Source: an uncultured Prevotella sp.
GTDB taxonomy: Bacteria; Bacteroidota; Bacteroidia; Bacteroidales; Bacteroidaceae
Reading direction: 5' to 3'
Length of the DNA: 64,000 nucleotides
Assembly: GCA_944320355.1 (NCBI GenBank)
Contig: CALUHC010000006.1
Span: 1-64,000 of the forward strand
Shown: piece after piece, positions 52,760 to 61,182 of the stretch
Layout: every line of letters starts with the position of its first letter
How positions within the stretch are numbered: the first letter of the stretch is position 1
Program-made: the position numbers and the translations under genes
The notes under the pieces: generated by a model
The model's input: only the letters and a program-made list of their open reading frames with translations
What the model was told of the DNA's origin: nothing
Databases searched by the model: none

Positions 52760-53812
52760 TCACTCGGCGGCTTTCGCCTCGGCGGTTACGCCGGGATACT
52801 GACCGGGAGTGGTGCCGGTGTGCTTGCGGAAGGCTCGGCGGAAGGTGGAGATGGAGTTGAAACCGCTCTCGCGGGCCACGTATTCGAGGGCATACTCAGG
52901 GTGCTCGTTCATCATGGGTATGCTCTTTTTCTCTATCCTCAGCGCGTTTATGTAGTCGTAGAAGGTCACTCCCTTCACGTTGTTGAAGTAGTTGCTCAGG
53001 TAGGTCCGGTTGGTGCCGAGGCGGCGCGCGAGCGTGTCGAGCGTGAGGCTCGGGTCGAGGTATATAGCATCTTCCTCCACGATGTCCTCCATCTGCCCTG
53101 CAAATGGATAGCAGCGCGTGTCGGCGGGCGTGGCGCAGCAGGCCTCGTCGTCGGTGGGGCACGGCCTTGCGTCCTTCATCTTCGAGCAGTAATGGAGCAT
53201 GGACTGCCACAGGGCTACGGACAACAGGTAGTAGAGCGAGTCGAGCACAGGCTCCCTCACGAGCGAGATGATAACCCACAGGAGCATATAGAGGTACATG
53301 ACGAAGTAGATTTTCTTGAGCCACGAGATGTCTATTCCGTCCAGATCGGAGAAGTTGTTGTGCAGGAACGATGTGTAAGCCTCCAGCCGGGCGTAGCAGA
53401 TGCGCACTACGGTGCCGCCGAAGACGGCGAGGAACGCCATGTAGACTATGGCCACCCGGTGGGTGGGCGCTATGGCGTAGATGGCCAAGAAGGCGGCGAA
53501 CGGCAGCGAGAGCAGTCCCAGCCGCTTGGCGGATGCCCATCCTGGCATGGTGACCTCGAAGAGAATGGCTGTTATGGGCACCAGGCTGTAGCCGTCGAGC
53601 ATGACAATTGCGTCGAGCATGGTGTCCGTATAGGCTCCCGGCATGAGCGAGACGAGATCCTTGACGGTCATCACCGCCCAGTAGGCGAATGCCACGCCGA
53701 GTATCGTCTGCAGCCTTGACCGCTGCTTGCGGCGCAGCAGTAGGACGGCGTTGAACGCGAAGTAGGCGGTGGATATGCCGTTGAAGAATGTTGTTATGCT
53801 AAGTGCCTGCAT
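52760..53812 (-). CDS. Membrane-bound AraC-family transcriptional regulator
   Basis: The 350-residue protein has about six hydrophobic helices in residues 5-205 and a C-terminal AraC HTH domain with two HTH motifs (TLDTLARRLGTNRTYLSNYF and VARESGFNSISTFRRAFRKH). Such 7TM-like AraC regulators are common in Bacteroidetes and sense envelope signals. It is transcribed away from the neighbouring lipoprotein genes and ends 58 bases after their last stop. Target genes cannot be told. Confidence 0.85.
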   Translation of the reverse strand: MQALSITTFFNGISTAYFAFNAVLLLRRKQRSRLQTILGVAFAYWAVMTVKDLVSLMPGAYTDTMLDAIVMLDGYSLVPITAILFEVTMPGWASAKRLGLLSLPFAAFLAIYAIAPTHRVAIVYMAFLAVFGGTVVRICYARLEAYTSFLHNNFSDLDGIDISWLKKIYFVMYLYMLLWVIISLVREPVLDSLYYLLSVALWQSMLHYCSKMKDARPCPTDDEACCATPADTRCYPFAGQMEDIVEEDAIYLDPSLTLDTLARRLGTNRTYLSNYFNNVKGVTFYDYINALRIEKKSIPMMNEHPEYALEYVARESGFNSISTFRRAFRKHTGTTPGQYPGVTAEAKAAE

Positions 53813-53955
53813 TGTGTCTTGGCGTTTGTAGTAATTTTATCCGTCGGGTTTCTTTTATCATTGCGGCCGGCAGCGTGCCTCGCCGTGGCGTTGGCTCGTT
53901 GCGGCCGCTGTCGCCTTCGTGGCGTGGAGGCGGCGCTGTGGGGGCGCGGCGTGCT

Positions 53956-54047
53956 GCCGCCTGCCTTCTGCAAAGACGGTGCAAGCGAGCGGAAAGCGAA
54001 CTTGTTCGCAATTTCCCGAGCGCCGCCTGCCTTCTGCAAAGGTAGTG
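53956..54047 (-). promoter_or_regulatory. Duplicated promoter-like repeat upstream of the AraC gene (minus strand)
   Basis: On the minus strand CTACCTTTGCAGAAGGC (from 54047) is followed 66 bases on by GTCTTTGCAGAAGGC (to 53956). The 20-base part GCCGCCTGCCTTCTGCAAAG is identical in both places (53956 and 54022 on the plus strand). The spacing and the inner GCGCTCGGGAAAT resemble the duplicated unit at 25135. Confidence 0.6.
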
Positions 54048-54118
54048 ATTTATTTCCGTTTTCCCGCATTCCGGCGGGCAAAAAAGCGTCTTGCGGGCTG
54101 CTTGCGCCTGCCTGCAAA

Positions 54119-54157
54119 GAGAAGGGCCGTCCGGGACTGTTGTCCCGTCGGCCCTTC
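54119..54157 (-). terminator. Hairpin downstream of the DUF4252 gene
   Basis: GGGCCG, GGGAC and their complements form a two-part stem; on the minus strand it is followed by TTCTCTTTG. It is 115 bases after the end of the sigma-factor operon. Confidence 0.6.
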
Positions 54158-54269
54158 ATTACGTTAGTATGTTATGAAAAATTTGAGAGAATCGAAACTT
54201 CACAGTTTCTTCGTTGTTGTTTTACTAAACATGATTATTATATAGAAAGCATAGAAATCTCATCATTGC

Positions 54270-54779
54270 TCACGCCTTGGGCGGCCTCTCGCCGAATGTC
54301 TTTTGCAGGCTTTCGACGAACTCCTTGTCTATGTCGCCCGTCAGGTTCACTATCACGAGCCGGCCGTTGTTGGTGTCTGTGTGCAGCATCACCAGCTCCA
54401 CGGTGTCGCCGCTGGTGGTCTGGCGCGTGTAGAATGTGCCGTGCGCGTGGTCGTTGTGGTAGTCGCGGGCGTGGCGGAAGCGCTGCGGGTTGTCCTTGAG
54501 CAGGCTTTCGGCCATGGCGTAGTATTCGTCGCCGTTGGCGCTTGCCGTCACTATTCGCGCGCTCTTCAGCTTCTGCATGGCCTGGGTTATGTGCTCGTTG
54601 CGGCTTGCGTCGGGCTGCTTGGTCAGTTGCTCCATCATTTTCGGGCTGATGGTTATGCACTGCACGGCGGTGTCGTCGGCGCACTTGTCCATGAACTTCG
54701 ACGCGAAGTCCATGCTGGTCTGTGCCGTCGTGGCCATGCAGGCGAGCAGCGCCGCTATGAAACAGGCTATGCGTGTCAT
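54270..54779 (-). CDS. DUF4252 domain protein
   Basis: The 169-residue protein has a signal peptide (MTRIACFIAALLACMATTAQ) and a DUF4252-like body (QCITISPKMMEQL, DEYYAMAESLLKDN, DTVELVMLHTDTNNGRLVIVNLTGDID). DUF4252 genes typically close the operon with an ECF sigma factor and its small anti-sigma-like membrane protein, as here. Its start overlaps the preceding stop by four bases (ATGA). Function is unknown. Confidence 0.8.
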   Translation of the reverse strand: MTRIACFIAALLACMATTAQTSMDFASKFMDKCADDTAVQCITISPKMMEQLTKQPDASRNEHITQAMQKLKSARIVTASANGDEYYAMAESLLKDNPQRFRHARDYHNDHAHGTFYTRQTTSGDTVELVMLHTDTNNGRLVIVNLTGDIDKEFVESLQKTFGERPPKA

Positions 54780-55306
54780 CTCTTGGCGGGCTTTATGTCG
54801 TGCCTTGCGGCGGCCGCCGCGCTTGCGGTGTCGCCATCTGCCGAGCTGCTTATGCCCTCCGAGACAAGCTCAAGCGCGTTCTGCACCTCGTCGTATGCCA
54901 TGGCCGGGTCGCTGTAGGTGTCCTTGTAGTTGGCGTAGTTTATGTCGTCGCGGCTGCTGTCGGCGTTGCCCACCGATATGCGTGCGGCGTTGCCGATGGT
55001 CAGGACGATGGCCACCACGGCGGCTGCCTTGAAGAGTGGCATCAGCCTGCGGGTCATTGTGACGGTCCGTGCCTTCACCGGCTCGGGCCTTTCTTCGGTC
55101 AATGCCAGGATTCTGGAGTCAAAGTCGTCGCCCAGCACCTCCTCCTTTGCCTCGTTGCGGCTGTAGCGGAACAGCGGCGCATAGTGGCTGAGGTGGGCGG
55201 GAACGCTGTCTTGGGCGAAGAAGGCTCGCAGTATCTCTTCCTCCTCAAGTGAGGTTTCGCACTGCCAGTAGCGTTCCATCAACTGCTCGATATACTTATA
55301 GTCCAT
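54776..55306 (-). CDS. Probable anti-sigma-factor-like membrane protein
   Basis: The 176-residue protein has an N-terminal region with acidic and helical parts (YIEQLMERYWQCETSLEEEE), which is the typical beginning in this operon type, and one transmembrane helix (MPLFKAAAVVAIVLTIGN, about 88-105). Its start overlaps the sigma factor's end by 11 bases and its stop overlaps the DUF4252 start. I infer that it holds the sigma factor at the membrane, by operon position only. Confidence 0.7.
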   Translation of the reverse strand: MDYKYIEQLMERYWQCETSLEEEEILRAFFAQDSVPAHLSHYAPLFRYSRNEAKEEVLGDDFDSRILALTEERPEPVKARTVTMTRRLMPLFKAAAVVAIVLTIGNAARISVGNADSSRDDINYANYKDTYSDPAMAYDEVQNALELVSEGISSSADGDTASAAAAARHDIKPAKR

Positions 55307-55817
55307 ATCTTTCTGTTTCGGTGAATTTTTTCCTTATGGCCTGCCTGGCTCTGAACAGGTTCACTTTCACCTGTTCCTGGCTTATGCCCATGGCCTCGGC
55401 AATGTCCTTGTAGCTTTTCCCTTCGATGTCGCGCAGCTGCATGACGCAGCGCTGTTTCTCGGGGAGTGTGTCCATCAGCCGCCTCACTATGCCCACGCTG
55501 TCGGCGAGCATTGCCTGCCGCTCGGGGTCTGAGGCGAACGAGCCGTCGGCCTTGTCGTCGCGGCCTGCGGTGTCGAGCGGCTCGCTCCTTCCGGCCATGC
55601 CCTTGCACTTGTCGAGCGCGAGGTTGCGGCACACGGTGAGGCAGAACGCCTCAATGGACTCTATGGCCGGCCAGTCGTCGCGGCGGTTCCACACTTTTAT
55701 CATCGTTTCCTGCACGATGTCTTCCGCCTCCGCCTTATTGAGAGTAATGCGGAGAGCAAGCCTGAAGAGTTCGTTCTTCAGCGGCAGCACATCGTTCCGG
55801 AAGCTAATATTCTTCAT
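55296..55817 (-). CDS. ECF-type RNA polymerase sigma factor
   Basis: The 173-residue sigma-70 family member has region 2 (ITLNKAEAEDIVQETMIKVW, about residues 23-42) and region 4 (LPEKQRCVMQLRDIEGKSYK and DIAEAMGISQEQVKVNLFRA). It is the first gene of the sigma / anti-sigma-like / DUF4252 operon. No N-terminal extension is present. It would redirect transcription upon an envelope or nutrient signal; the regulon cannot be deduced here. Confidence 0.9.
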   Translation of the reverse strand: MKNISFRNDVLPLKNELFRLALRITLNKAEAEDIVQETMIKVWNRRDDWPAIESIEAFCLTVCRNLALDKCKGMAGRSEPLDTAGRDDKADGSFASDPERQAMLADSVGIVRRLMDTLPEKQRCVMQLRDIEGKSYKDIAEAMGISQEQVKVNLFRARQAIRKKFTETERYGL

Positions 55818-55868
55818 CCTCTCTATAATGAAGACGACCGGCGTGGCGGAATGTTACGCCGTTGCATG

Positions 55869-56500
55869 GTTAATTGACGTTAAAACAGTTAAATCCGATG
55901 GCGCCGGCGGCCTCCGTGGCTCGCGTTTTCGCGGAGAGAGACCGTCGGGGCGGCAAATAACGCGAAAATGGGCGTGCAATCTTAACTCGCTGGGAGTCAT
56001 GGGAGTTATGGGCGATTGGGGAGAACTGTGCAGTCTTTTGCGCCGAAACATCCGGCCAAAAGCCGCCCGAAACGGGTCGTTTTGGCCGGAAACGGGTAGC
56101 GAGACCTGCCGTTTCATCATGCGATATGGCTCGTTTTGTCCTGCAAAACGACCCGTTTGGCAAGGCGATATGTGCCGTTTCGTGTTTCCAAACGGCGCAT
56201 ATCGCAGAGTCGGGCGCCGTTTTTGTCAAGATATTTCGTGCAACTGCGCTTCCCGTTCCCTGTTTCGTCGTTTCGCGAAGTGTTAATTTCCAGGAGGCAG
56301 GAGACTGGTGGCGGGAGTGCGGACAATGGCTCTCCACGAAGTTAAAGGGGTCAGAAGGAGTTGTCGCTACGTCTCGCTCCGCTGAGGAGCCAGATGACAT
56401 TGGCTTTGTGTTCGTCGCGGCCCAAGCTGTCCCTTGCGGAGCTTTGAAGGGACATTGAGGCTATTCCGCATGGCTTTTTTGCTTTTATGAATGTACGCGA
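55869..56500 (-). repeat. Composite repeat: long dyad element L4 plus 200-bp module
   Basis: In reverse orientation this has the same order as 31331-31937. TTAACACTTCG-type sequence ends at 56287; the dyads step 22 bp between about 56060 and 56200; GTTTTAACGTCAATTAAC closes it near 55869; the 200-bp module (GGAGAGCCATTGTCCGCACTC and GGCTCCTCAGCGGAGCGAGA on the minus strand) continues to 56500. GGGAG words (GGGAGTCATGGGAG) occur inside at 55990-56005. Confidence 0.8.
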
Positions 56501-56512
56501 GGTGGCGTACAT

Positions 56513-57040
56513 TCATTTCTGTTTTGCCATTCCGAGGAACAGGTGCAGAGCCCTCCTTATGGAGCGGAGGCCGAACAGCTCGGTGTGTATGTCGGCTATG
56601 GGCAGCCAGAAGCACTCGGCGGCATCGTCGGCGGCAGTGGGCGAGGCTCCTTCCTTCACCTTGCAGCTGAAGAATATGTCGAGTGTCGGGATGTTCATTC
56701 CCGAATACAGGTATGTGTTGGGCAGGCTGAACATATAGCGCGCGGAGGTTATCTCAAGCCCGGTTTCCTCCTTCACCTCGCGCGCTATGCCTTCCTCGGC
56801 TGTCTCGTCGAAGTCTATGAAGCCGCCGGGCAGGTCGAGCGTGCCCTTGGCCGGCTCCTTGCCTCGCCGCTCCACGAGCAGTTCGCCGCGCTCGTTCACG
56901 ATGAAAGCCGCCGTGGCGGCGCTCGGGTTCAGGTAGTAGGTGAAGCCGCAGTTGTCGCATTTCTTGCTCTTGAAGTTGTGCTCCTCGAAGTGCTTGCTGC
57001 CGCACACGGGGCAATAGCCGAATTTGTCTAATGGATGCAT
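56513..57040 (-). CDS. Nudix hydrolase with N-terminal zinc ribbon
   Basis: The 175-residue cytoplasmic protein has four Cys (10, 13, 28, 31) as in the zinc ribbon of NADH pyrophosphatase-like enzymes. The Nudix box is intact: GGFIDFDETAEEGIAREV followed by KEETGLE (about residues 74-98). It should hydrolyse nucleoside diphosphate derivatives such as NADH, ADP-ribose or oxidised nucleotides; the substrate is not determined. Start at 57040 gives MHPLDKFGYCPVCG. Confidence 0.85.
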   Translation of the reverse strand: MHPLDKFGYCPVCGSKHFEEHNFKSKKCDNCGFTYYLNPSAATAAFIVNERGELLVERRGKEPAKGTLDLPGGFIDFDETAEEGIAREVKEETGLEITSARYMFSLPNTYLYSGMNIPTLDIFFSCKVKEGASPTAADDAAECFWLPIADIHTELFGLRSIRRALHLFLGMAKQK

Positions 57041-57116
57041 GGTGATGGTTTGTTAGTCGGTGCAATATTACTAAAAATATTCCGTGCGGCAAAATAAATC
57101 CGCGCGGAAGTTGCGG

Positions 57117-57175
57117 GGAGTGGGATGGGGAAGGTGGAAGTTATGAGAGGGCAGGGAGTTCCGGGAGAGCTGAGG
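57117..57175. repeat. GGGAG word array before the TIR element
   Basis: GGGAGTGGGATGGGGAAGG, GAGAGGGCAGGGAG and GGGAGAGCTGAGGG are imperfect GGGAG words 3' of the Nudix gene's start, in the 316-base gap to the dusB stop. A facing arm is not visible. Confidence 0.5.
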
Positions 57176-57216
57176 GCGAGGCCCGGGCCTGGCGCCATGC
57201 CGGAGGCGCGGGCCGG

Positions 57217-57390
57217 GGGGCTGTGTCAAAGTGAAGTTGACTGGAGTTTGGTGCTTCGCCAGAAGTTATCTGGAGTTAACAGGCGTATGTCTTGTTGCTG
57301 AATTCCAAGCCATTTGTCCGCTGGCTTCCGACGACCGGCAGGCCGTCTGGCTTCGGTTAGCTCCTTTCAACTACATTTTGACACAGCCCC
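57217..57390. mobile_element. 174-bp element with 23-bp terminal inverted repeats, ending inside dusB
   Basis: The ends at 57217-57239 and 57368-57390 are inverted copies with two mismatches, starting GGGGCTGTGTCAAA. The interior has no transposase. Such TGTGTCAAA ends are reminiscent of insertion-sequence termini, so I read it as a MITE or IS remnant. The right end is coding: the last ten residues of DusB come from it. I see no clear target-site duplication. Confidence 0.7.
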
Positions 57391-58391
57391 GCCTCCCCGT
57401 TCTCCAGCTCGTGGAGCCGCTCGCGCGTCTGCTCTATTATGTCGGTCAGCTCGCTCACGGTCTCGGCGCGCAGCATGGCGATGCGCGTCTGTCGGAAGTC
57501 GGGAATGCCCTTGAACACTGGCGTGGCGGCGAGGTGGCGGCGCGTGTGCAGTATGCCGCGGTACTCGTCGATGCGTTCCACGTTGATGCGCAGCTGCTCC
57601 AGCAGCACGTCTATCTTCTCGTCGGTGGAGAGCGGTCGGGCGTCGGGGCCGCGGCGGTCGAGCAGGTCGCGCATCTCCTTGAATATCCACGGGCGGCCGA
57701 ACGTGGCGCGGCCCACCATCACGGCGTCAACGCCGTAGCTATCGAAGGCCCGCTCGGCCTCCTCGGCAGAGGTTATGTCGCCGTTGCCTATTATGGGTAT
57801 GCGTATCCGCGGGTTGCGCTTCACGTCGGCCATCGGCTCCCAGCGGGCCTCGCCCGTGTACATCTGCGCCCGGGTGCGGCCGTGGATGGTCAGCGCGCTG
57901 ATGCCGCAGTCCTGCAGTTGCTCGGCCAGCTCACCTATTATGATATGGTCGGCGTCCCACCCGAGGCGCGTCTTCGCCGTCACGGGCAGCTTCACGGCAT
58001 CCACCACGCGGCGCGTTATGTCGAGCATCAGCGGCACGTTCTGCAGCATTCCCGCCCCCGCGCCCTTGCCGGCCACCTTCTTCACGGGGCATCCGAAGTT
58101 GAGGTCTATGAGGTCAGGCCCCGCCTGCTCCACTATCTTGGCCGCCTCCACCATCGCCTCGGCGTCGCGGCCGTATATCTGTATGCCCACGGGTCGCTCC
58201 TCGTCGCTTATCGCGAGCTTGCGCTCTGTGGCCTTGACCGAGCGCACCAGGGCCTCGGCACTTACGAACTCGGTGTAAACCATCGACGCCCCGAACCGCT
58301 TGCACAGCAGCCTGAAGCCGATGTCTGTAACGTCTTCCATTGGCGCGAGGAACACCGGCCGCGCGCCGAAGTCTATGTTTGAGATGGTCAT
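57357..58391 (-). CDS. dusB: tRNA-dihydrouridine synthase, DusB type
   Basis: The 344-residue flavoenzyme reduces uridines in the tRNA D loop. It has the FMN-binding N-terminus (FLAPMEDVTDIGFRLLCKRF), the catalytic Cys in NFGCPVKKVAGKGAG, and NGDITSAEEAERAF. The C-terminus (about 335-344, GLCQNVVERS) is encoded in the terminal repeat of the element at 57217-57390, so the natural end has been replaced by insertion. A shortened or altered tail is probably tolerated, because all catalytic parts are upstream. Confidence 0.92.
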   Translation of the reverse strand: MTISNIDFGARPVFLAPMEDVTDIGFRLLCKRFGASMVYTEFVSAEALVRSVKATERKLAISDEERPVGIQIYGRDAEAMVEAAKIVEQAGPDLIDLNFGCPVKKVAGKGAGAGMLQNVPLMLDITRRVVDAVKLPVTAKTRLGWDADHIIIGELAEQLQDCGISALTIHGRTRAQMYTGEARWEPMADVKRNPRIRIPIIGNGDITSAEEAERAFDSYGVDAVMVGRATFGRPWIFKEMRDLLDRRGPDARPLSTDEKIDVLLEQLRINVERIDEYRGILHTRRHLAATPVFKGIPDFRQTRIAMLRAETVSELTDIIEQTRERLHELENGEAGLCQNVVERS

Positions 58392-58404
58392 ATTTGCTTT
58401 ATTT

Positions 58405-58640
58405 CAGAGTTATGAGTGATGAGTGAAGAGGTATGATTACCTTTGGAGTAGAGTGGCTGGCGAGTTAAAGGCAGATGTAGCGGTGTGATTAATGGCGCAT
58501 TGTTGCATATTATATAATGTCACCGATAACCAATGCCGACGGGCTTTTGCCTCATATAGCCTGGTTTACGCTTGCTGTGCCAGGCCATTCCGCGGCAAAA
58601 GGTAATCATACCTCTGCACTCTGCGTTCTACACTCTTAAC
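58405..58640. repeat. Inverted pair of GAGTGnAGAGTG/GGTATGATTACC words
   Basis: GAGTTATGAGTGATGAGTG and GAAGAGGTATGATTACC (58406-58441) face GGTAATCATACCTC with TGCACTCTGCG and CTCTTAACTT (58600-58640). The centre (about 150 bases) is unrelated. It is the same family as the array at 26294-26690. The right arm touches the dprA stop. Confidence 0.75.
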
Positions 58641-60531
58641 TTATCAGGTGATACACCCCTCCTGCCAGCGGTCTCACCACGCCCTTCATCTCCAGTTGGA
58701 ACAGCAGGGCGGTGAGCCGGCTTATTGGCAAGCCTGCCCTGGTGGCAATGATGTCGGCCTGCAGGTCGTTGGCTTTTTGCAGCAGTGCGACCACCTTCTG
58801 CTCGTCGTCAGAGAGGTCCGGAAAGAGCGACCGCTCTATTCCGGCCTTGCGGGCGCGGTCAAGCTGCGCGTCGTCTTCCCACCGCATGGCTTTCACGAGG
58901 TCGTCGGCCGACGTTATCAGAGCCGCCCCGTTGTCGCGTATCAGGTTGTTGCAGCCTTCGGAATAGGTCGCGCCGACCGCTCCGGGGAACGCAAACACAT
59001 CGCGGCAGTAGCTCCGCGCTATGCCGGCGGTGATGAGTCCGCCGCCCTTTGCCGCGCTCTCAATGACCACCGTGGCGTCGGCCATGCCCGCCACGATGCG
59101 GTTGCGGCGCACGAAGTTGGCCTTGTCGGCGTTCGTTCCGGTCATGAACTCAGTGAGCAGTCCGCCCTGCGAGAGCATCTCGCGCGCCGTGTCGCGGTGT
59201 CGGGGCGGGTATAGGCGGTCCAGTCCGTGGGCAAGCACGCCCACGGTCTCGTAGCCCGCGGCCAGCGCCTGGCGGTGTGCGCAGATGTCAACGCCGTAGG
59301 CCAGTCCGCTGACCACGAGCACCCTTGGGCACAACTCGCGCAGCCCCTGCGTCAGCCGGAGCACGAGGTCCTGTCCGTAGGCGGTGCAGTGGCGCGTGCC
59401 CACCACGCTTATCACCTTCAGCTGGTTCAGGTTTGCCGTGCCGCGATAGTATAGGACAATCGGCGCGTCGGCGCATTCGGCGAGCCGCTGCGGATACTCC
59501 TCGTCGGCCGGGGTGAGTATGCTGACGGCGTGCCTGGCCGCAATCTCCATCTCGGCTTCGGCCCGCCGCAGCGGCTCGGCCCAGTCTTTGATGGCCGCGA
59601 TGAGGCGTGGCGAGCAGTCGTCCACCACGTCGCCGATGTCGTTGCGGTGCTCGTATATGGCCGTCGCGCTGCCCATCCGGCGGTAGAGTGCCAGTGCCGT
59701 GGCGAAGTTGAAGTTGCTAATGCGCGTCAGCGCCATGGCATATAGCTTTTCCTGTTCGTTCATTTGCGGTGTGATTTGAGTGTCTTTATTTACAAACCAC
59801 CCCTGCCCCTCCTTTGGAAAAGGAGGGGACAAGCGAATGATTTCTTCCTTATTTATATGTGTGTTTGTATTCTTGCCTTGGTCTCCCTTGACGTTTATAA
59901 CAGTTTTGTTTATTGCCCTGCTTGGGCTTCCTGTTTCATTTATGCCCTTGTCAGGCCCTAAATCATTTTTGCTTTTTCCCGTTTTGCTTTCGGGAAAGGT
60001 TTCTTTTGTGGAAACGTTTGGTTGGGGGCAAGTCGTTTCCATAGTCTTGTCCCCTCCTTTTCCAAAGGAGGGGCAGGGGTGGTTTGTAGAAAAACAATGA
60101 CCATTACCATTACCCTCATGCCTTGAAACGGGCGATGGACAATAGGCATTGCCGCCGTTGGAGTAGAAGTTTTCCTTGTATTCTATTATTCTTTGGGCAA
60201 CGGCAAGCGGATTTTCCCATATCTCAGCATTGCTGAAACGCACCACAGTGATGCCTTGTTCGTTGAGAAAGCGGGTGCGCTCATTGTCGCGTTCTATCTT
60301 TTCGGCGGTGTTGTGGATGTTGCCGTCGGCCTCTATGCACAGCCGAATCTCCGGACAATAGAAGCCGATGATATAATTGCCGATGCCGTGTTGCCGCCTG
60401 AATTTAAGTCCGCCGACACGCCTTCGGCATAGCATCTTCCACATCAGGCACTCCGTAACGGTGCTGCCGTTGCGTAGTTGCTGCCTGATGTATTTGGTGC
60501 TCTTTGCGTTGGAGTCGGCAGATATGTACAT
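58636..60531 (-). CDS. dprA: DUF559 endonuclease-like domain fused in frame to DprA
   Basis: The frame encodes 631 residues. Residues 1-117 are a DUF559 (Vsr-like) nuclease domain: TECLMWKML, KFRRQHGIGNYIIGFYCPE and LCIEADGNIHN. The usual Asp in the YIVDF position is Gly (IIGFYC), so activity is doubtful. Residues 118-256 are a linker encoding two inverted CCCCTCC hairpins (as PCPSFGKGGDK and SPPFPKEGQGWFV). Residues 257-631 are a normal 375-residue DprA, the loader of RecA on incoming ssDNA, with SVVGTRHCTAYG, SGLAYGVDICAHR and a winged-helix tail. Met257 (59763) is an alternative native start. The thioesterase stop lies 6 bases before the fusion start. Confidence 0.8.
   Translation of the reverse strand: MYISADSNAKSTKYIRQQLRNGSTVTECLMWKMLCRRRVGGLKFRRQHGIGNYIIGFYCPEIRLCIEADGNIHNTAEKIERDNERTRFLNEQGITVVRFSNAEIWENPLAVAQRIIEYKENFYSNGGNAYCPSPVSRHEGNGNGHCFSTNHPCPSFGKGGDKTMETTCPQPNVSTKETFPESKTGKSKNDLGPDKGINETGSPSRAINKTVINVKGDQGKNTNTHINKEEIIRLSPPFPKEGQGWFVNKDTQITPQMNEQEKLYAMALTRISNFNFATALALYRRMGSATAIYEHRNDIGDVVDDCSPRLIAAIKDWAEPLRRAEAEMEIAARHAVSILTPADEEYPQRLAECADAPIVLYYRGTANLNQLKVISVVGTRHCTAYGQDLVLRLTQGLRELCPRVLVVSGLAYGVDICAHRQALAAGYETVGVLAHGLDRLYPPRHRDTAREMLSQGGLLTEFMTGTNADKANFVRRNRIVAGMADATVVIESAAKGGGLITAGIARSYCRDVFAFPGAVGATYSEGCNNLIRDNGAALITSADDLVKAMRWEDDAQLDRARKAGIERSLFPDLSDDEQKVVALLQKANDLQADIIATRAGLPISRLTALLFQLEMKGVVRPLAGGVYHLIS
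59795..60092. repeat. Inverted pair of CCCCTCC hairpins inside the dprA reading frame
   Basis: ACAAACCACCCCTGCCCC with CTCCTTTGGAAAAGGAG at about 59790-59827 faces CCCCTCCTTTTCCAAAGGAG with GGGGTGGTTTGT at about 60050-60090. It is the family-2 hairpin of copies A-C. The roughly 220-base centre is read as part of the linker between the DUF559 and DprA parts. Confidence 0.8.
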
Positions 60532-60537
60532 CGCGGG

Positions 60538-60960
60538 TTATTGTTTTGTTTCTGATGGTTGCAGGTACTTGGCGAAGGCGCGGTCGTATTCTGGGCTGGC
60601 GGCGAGGCGGCCGCCCACGAGGCAGACCACCTCTACGGTGCTGCGGAAGCACAGCTTGTCGTCTGCGGCGCGGTAGATGTCGTGCGAGAAGACGTAGCGC
60701 AGGCCCTCCTTGCGCAGTGCGAGGCGCGATATGAACTCGTCGTCGCAGCGCAATGGCACCTTGTATTGCAGGTTCATGCGGGCCACTACGGCGTCGGTGC
60801 CGCGCCGGTGCATCTCGGCGAAGCTCAGCCCGCACTGTTTCAGGAACAGATGGCGCGTGTGCTCGGTGTAGTGCAGGTAGTTGGCGTTGTTCACTATGCC
60901 CTCTATGTCGCACTCATAGTCGCGCACGAGCATCCTTGTCTCAAAGATATAGTTCTTCAT
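60538..60960 (-). CDS. Acyl-CoA thioesterase, hot-dog fold (YbgC/4-hydroxybenzoyl-CoA type)
   Basis: The 140-residue hot-dog enzyme hydrolyses acyl-CoA thioesters. It carries RDYECDIEGIVNNANYLHYTEHTRH, the active-site helix (Asp near residue 17 in broken form) typical of the YbgC group. The physiological substrate is not known. The start at 60960 begins MKNYIFETRMLVRD. The stop is 6 bases before the DUF559-DprA frame, so they form one transcript. Confidence 0.85.
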   Translation of the reverse strand: MKNYIFETRMLVRDYECDIEGIVNNANYLHYTEHTRHLFLKQCGLSFAEMHRRGTDAVVARMNLQYKVPLRCDDEFISRLALRKEGLRYVFSHDIYRAADDKLCFRSTVEVVCLVGGRLAASPEYDRAFAKYLQPSETKQ

Positions 60961-60967
60961 TGTTGTA

Positions 60968-61015
60968 CTTTTGTGGGAGGGCTGGGAGTGATGGGAGTAA
61001 TGGGAGAACCGGGAA
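60968..61015. repeat. GGGAG word array upstream of the thioesterase gene
   Basis: GGGAGGGCTGGGAGTGATGG, GAGTAATGGGAGAACCGGG lie just before the start, with words nine bases apart. The remaining bases up to 61182 are GC-rich and A/T-rich words without a gene. Confidence 0.65.
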
Positions 61016-61182
61016 CTGTGGGGCGGCGCGGCGCTCATGCGCGGCACCCTGCCGCCCGTTGGCGGCTCTGCCTGCTTGTGCCAGCCGCTTTGCAGGGGTA
61101 GCCCGCTGGCATGGCGGCGCGGCCAATTCTCAACTCTCCATTCTCAATTCTTCATTATCCCCGCCTCTTCCTTTTTTCATTT

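Noticed and set aside
57314..57514. Extra gene at the start of the TIR element (66 codons)
   Set aside because: Only a short frame across the insertion and the dusB end; no start signal and no protein features.
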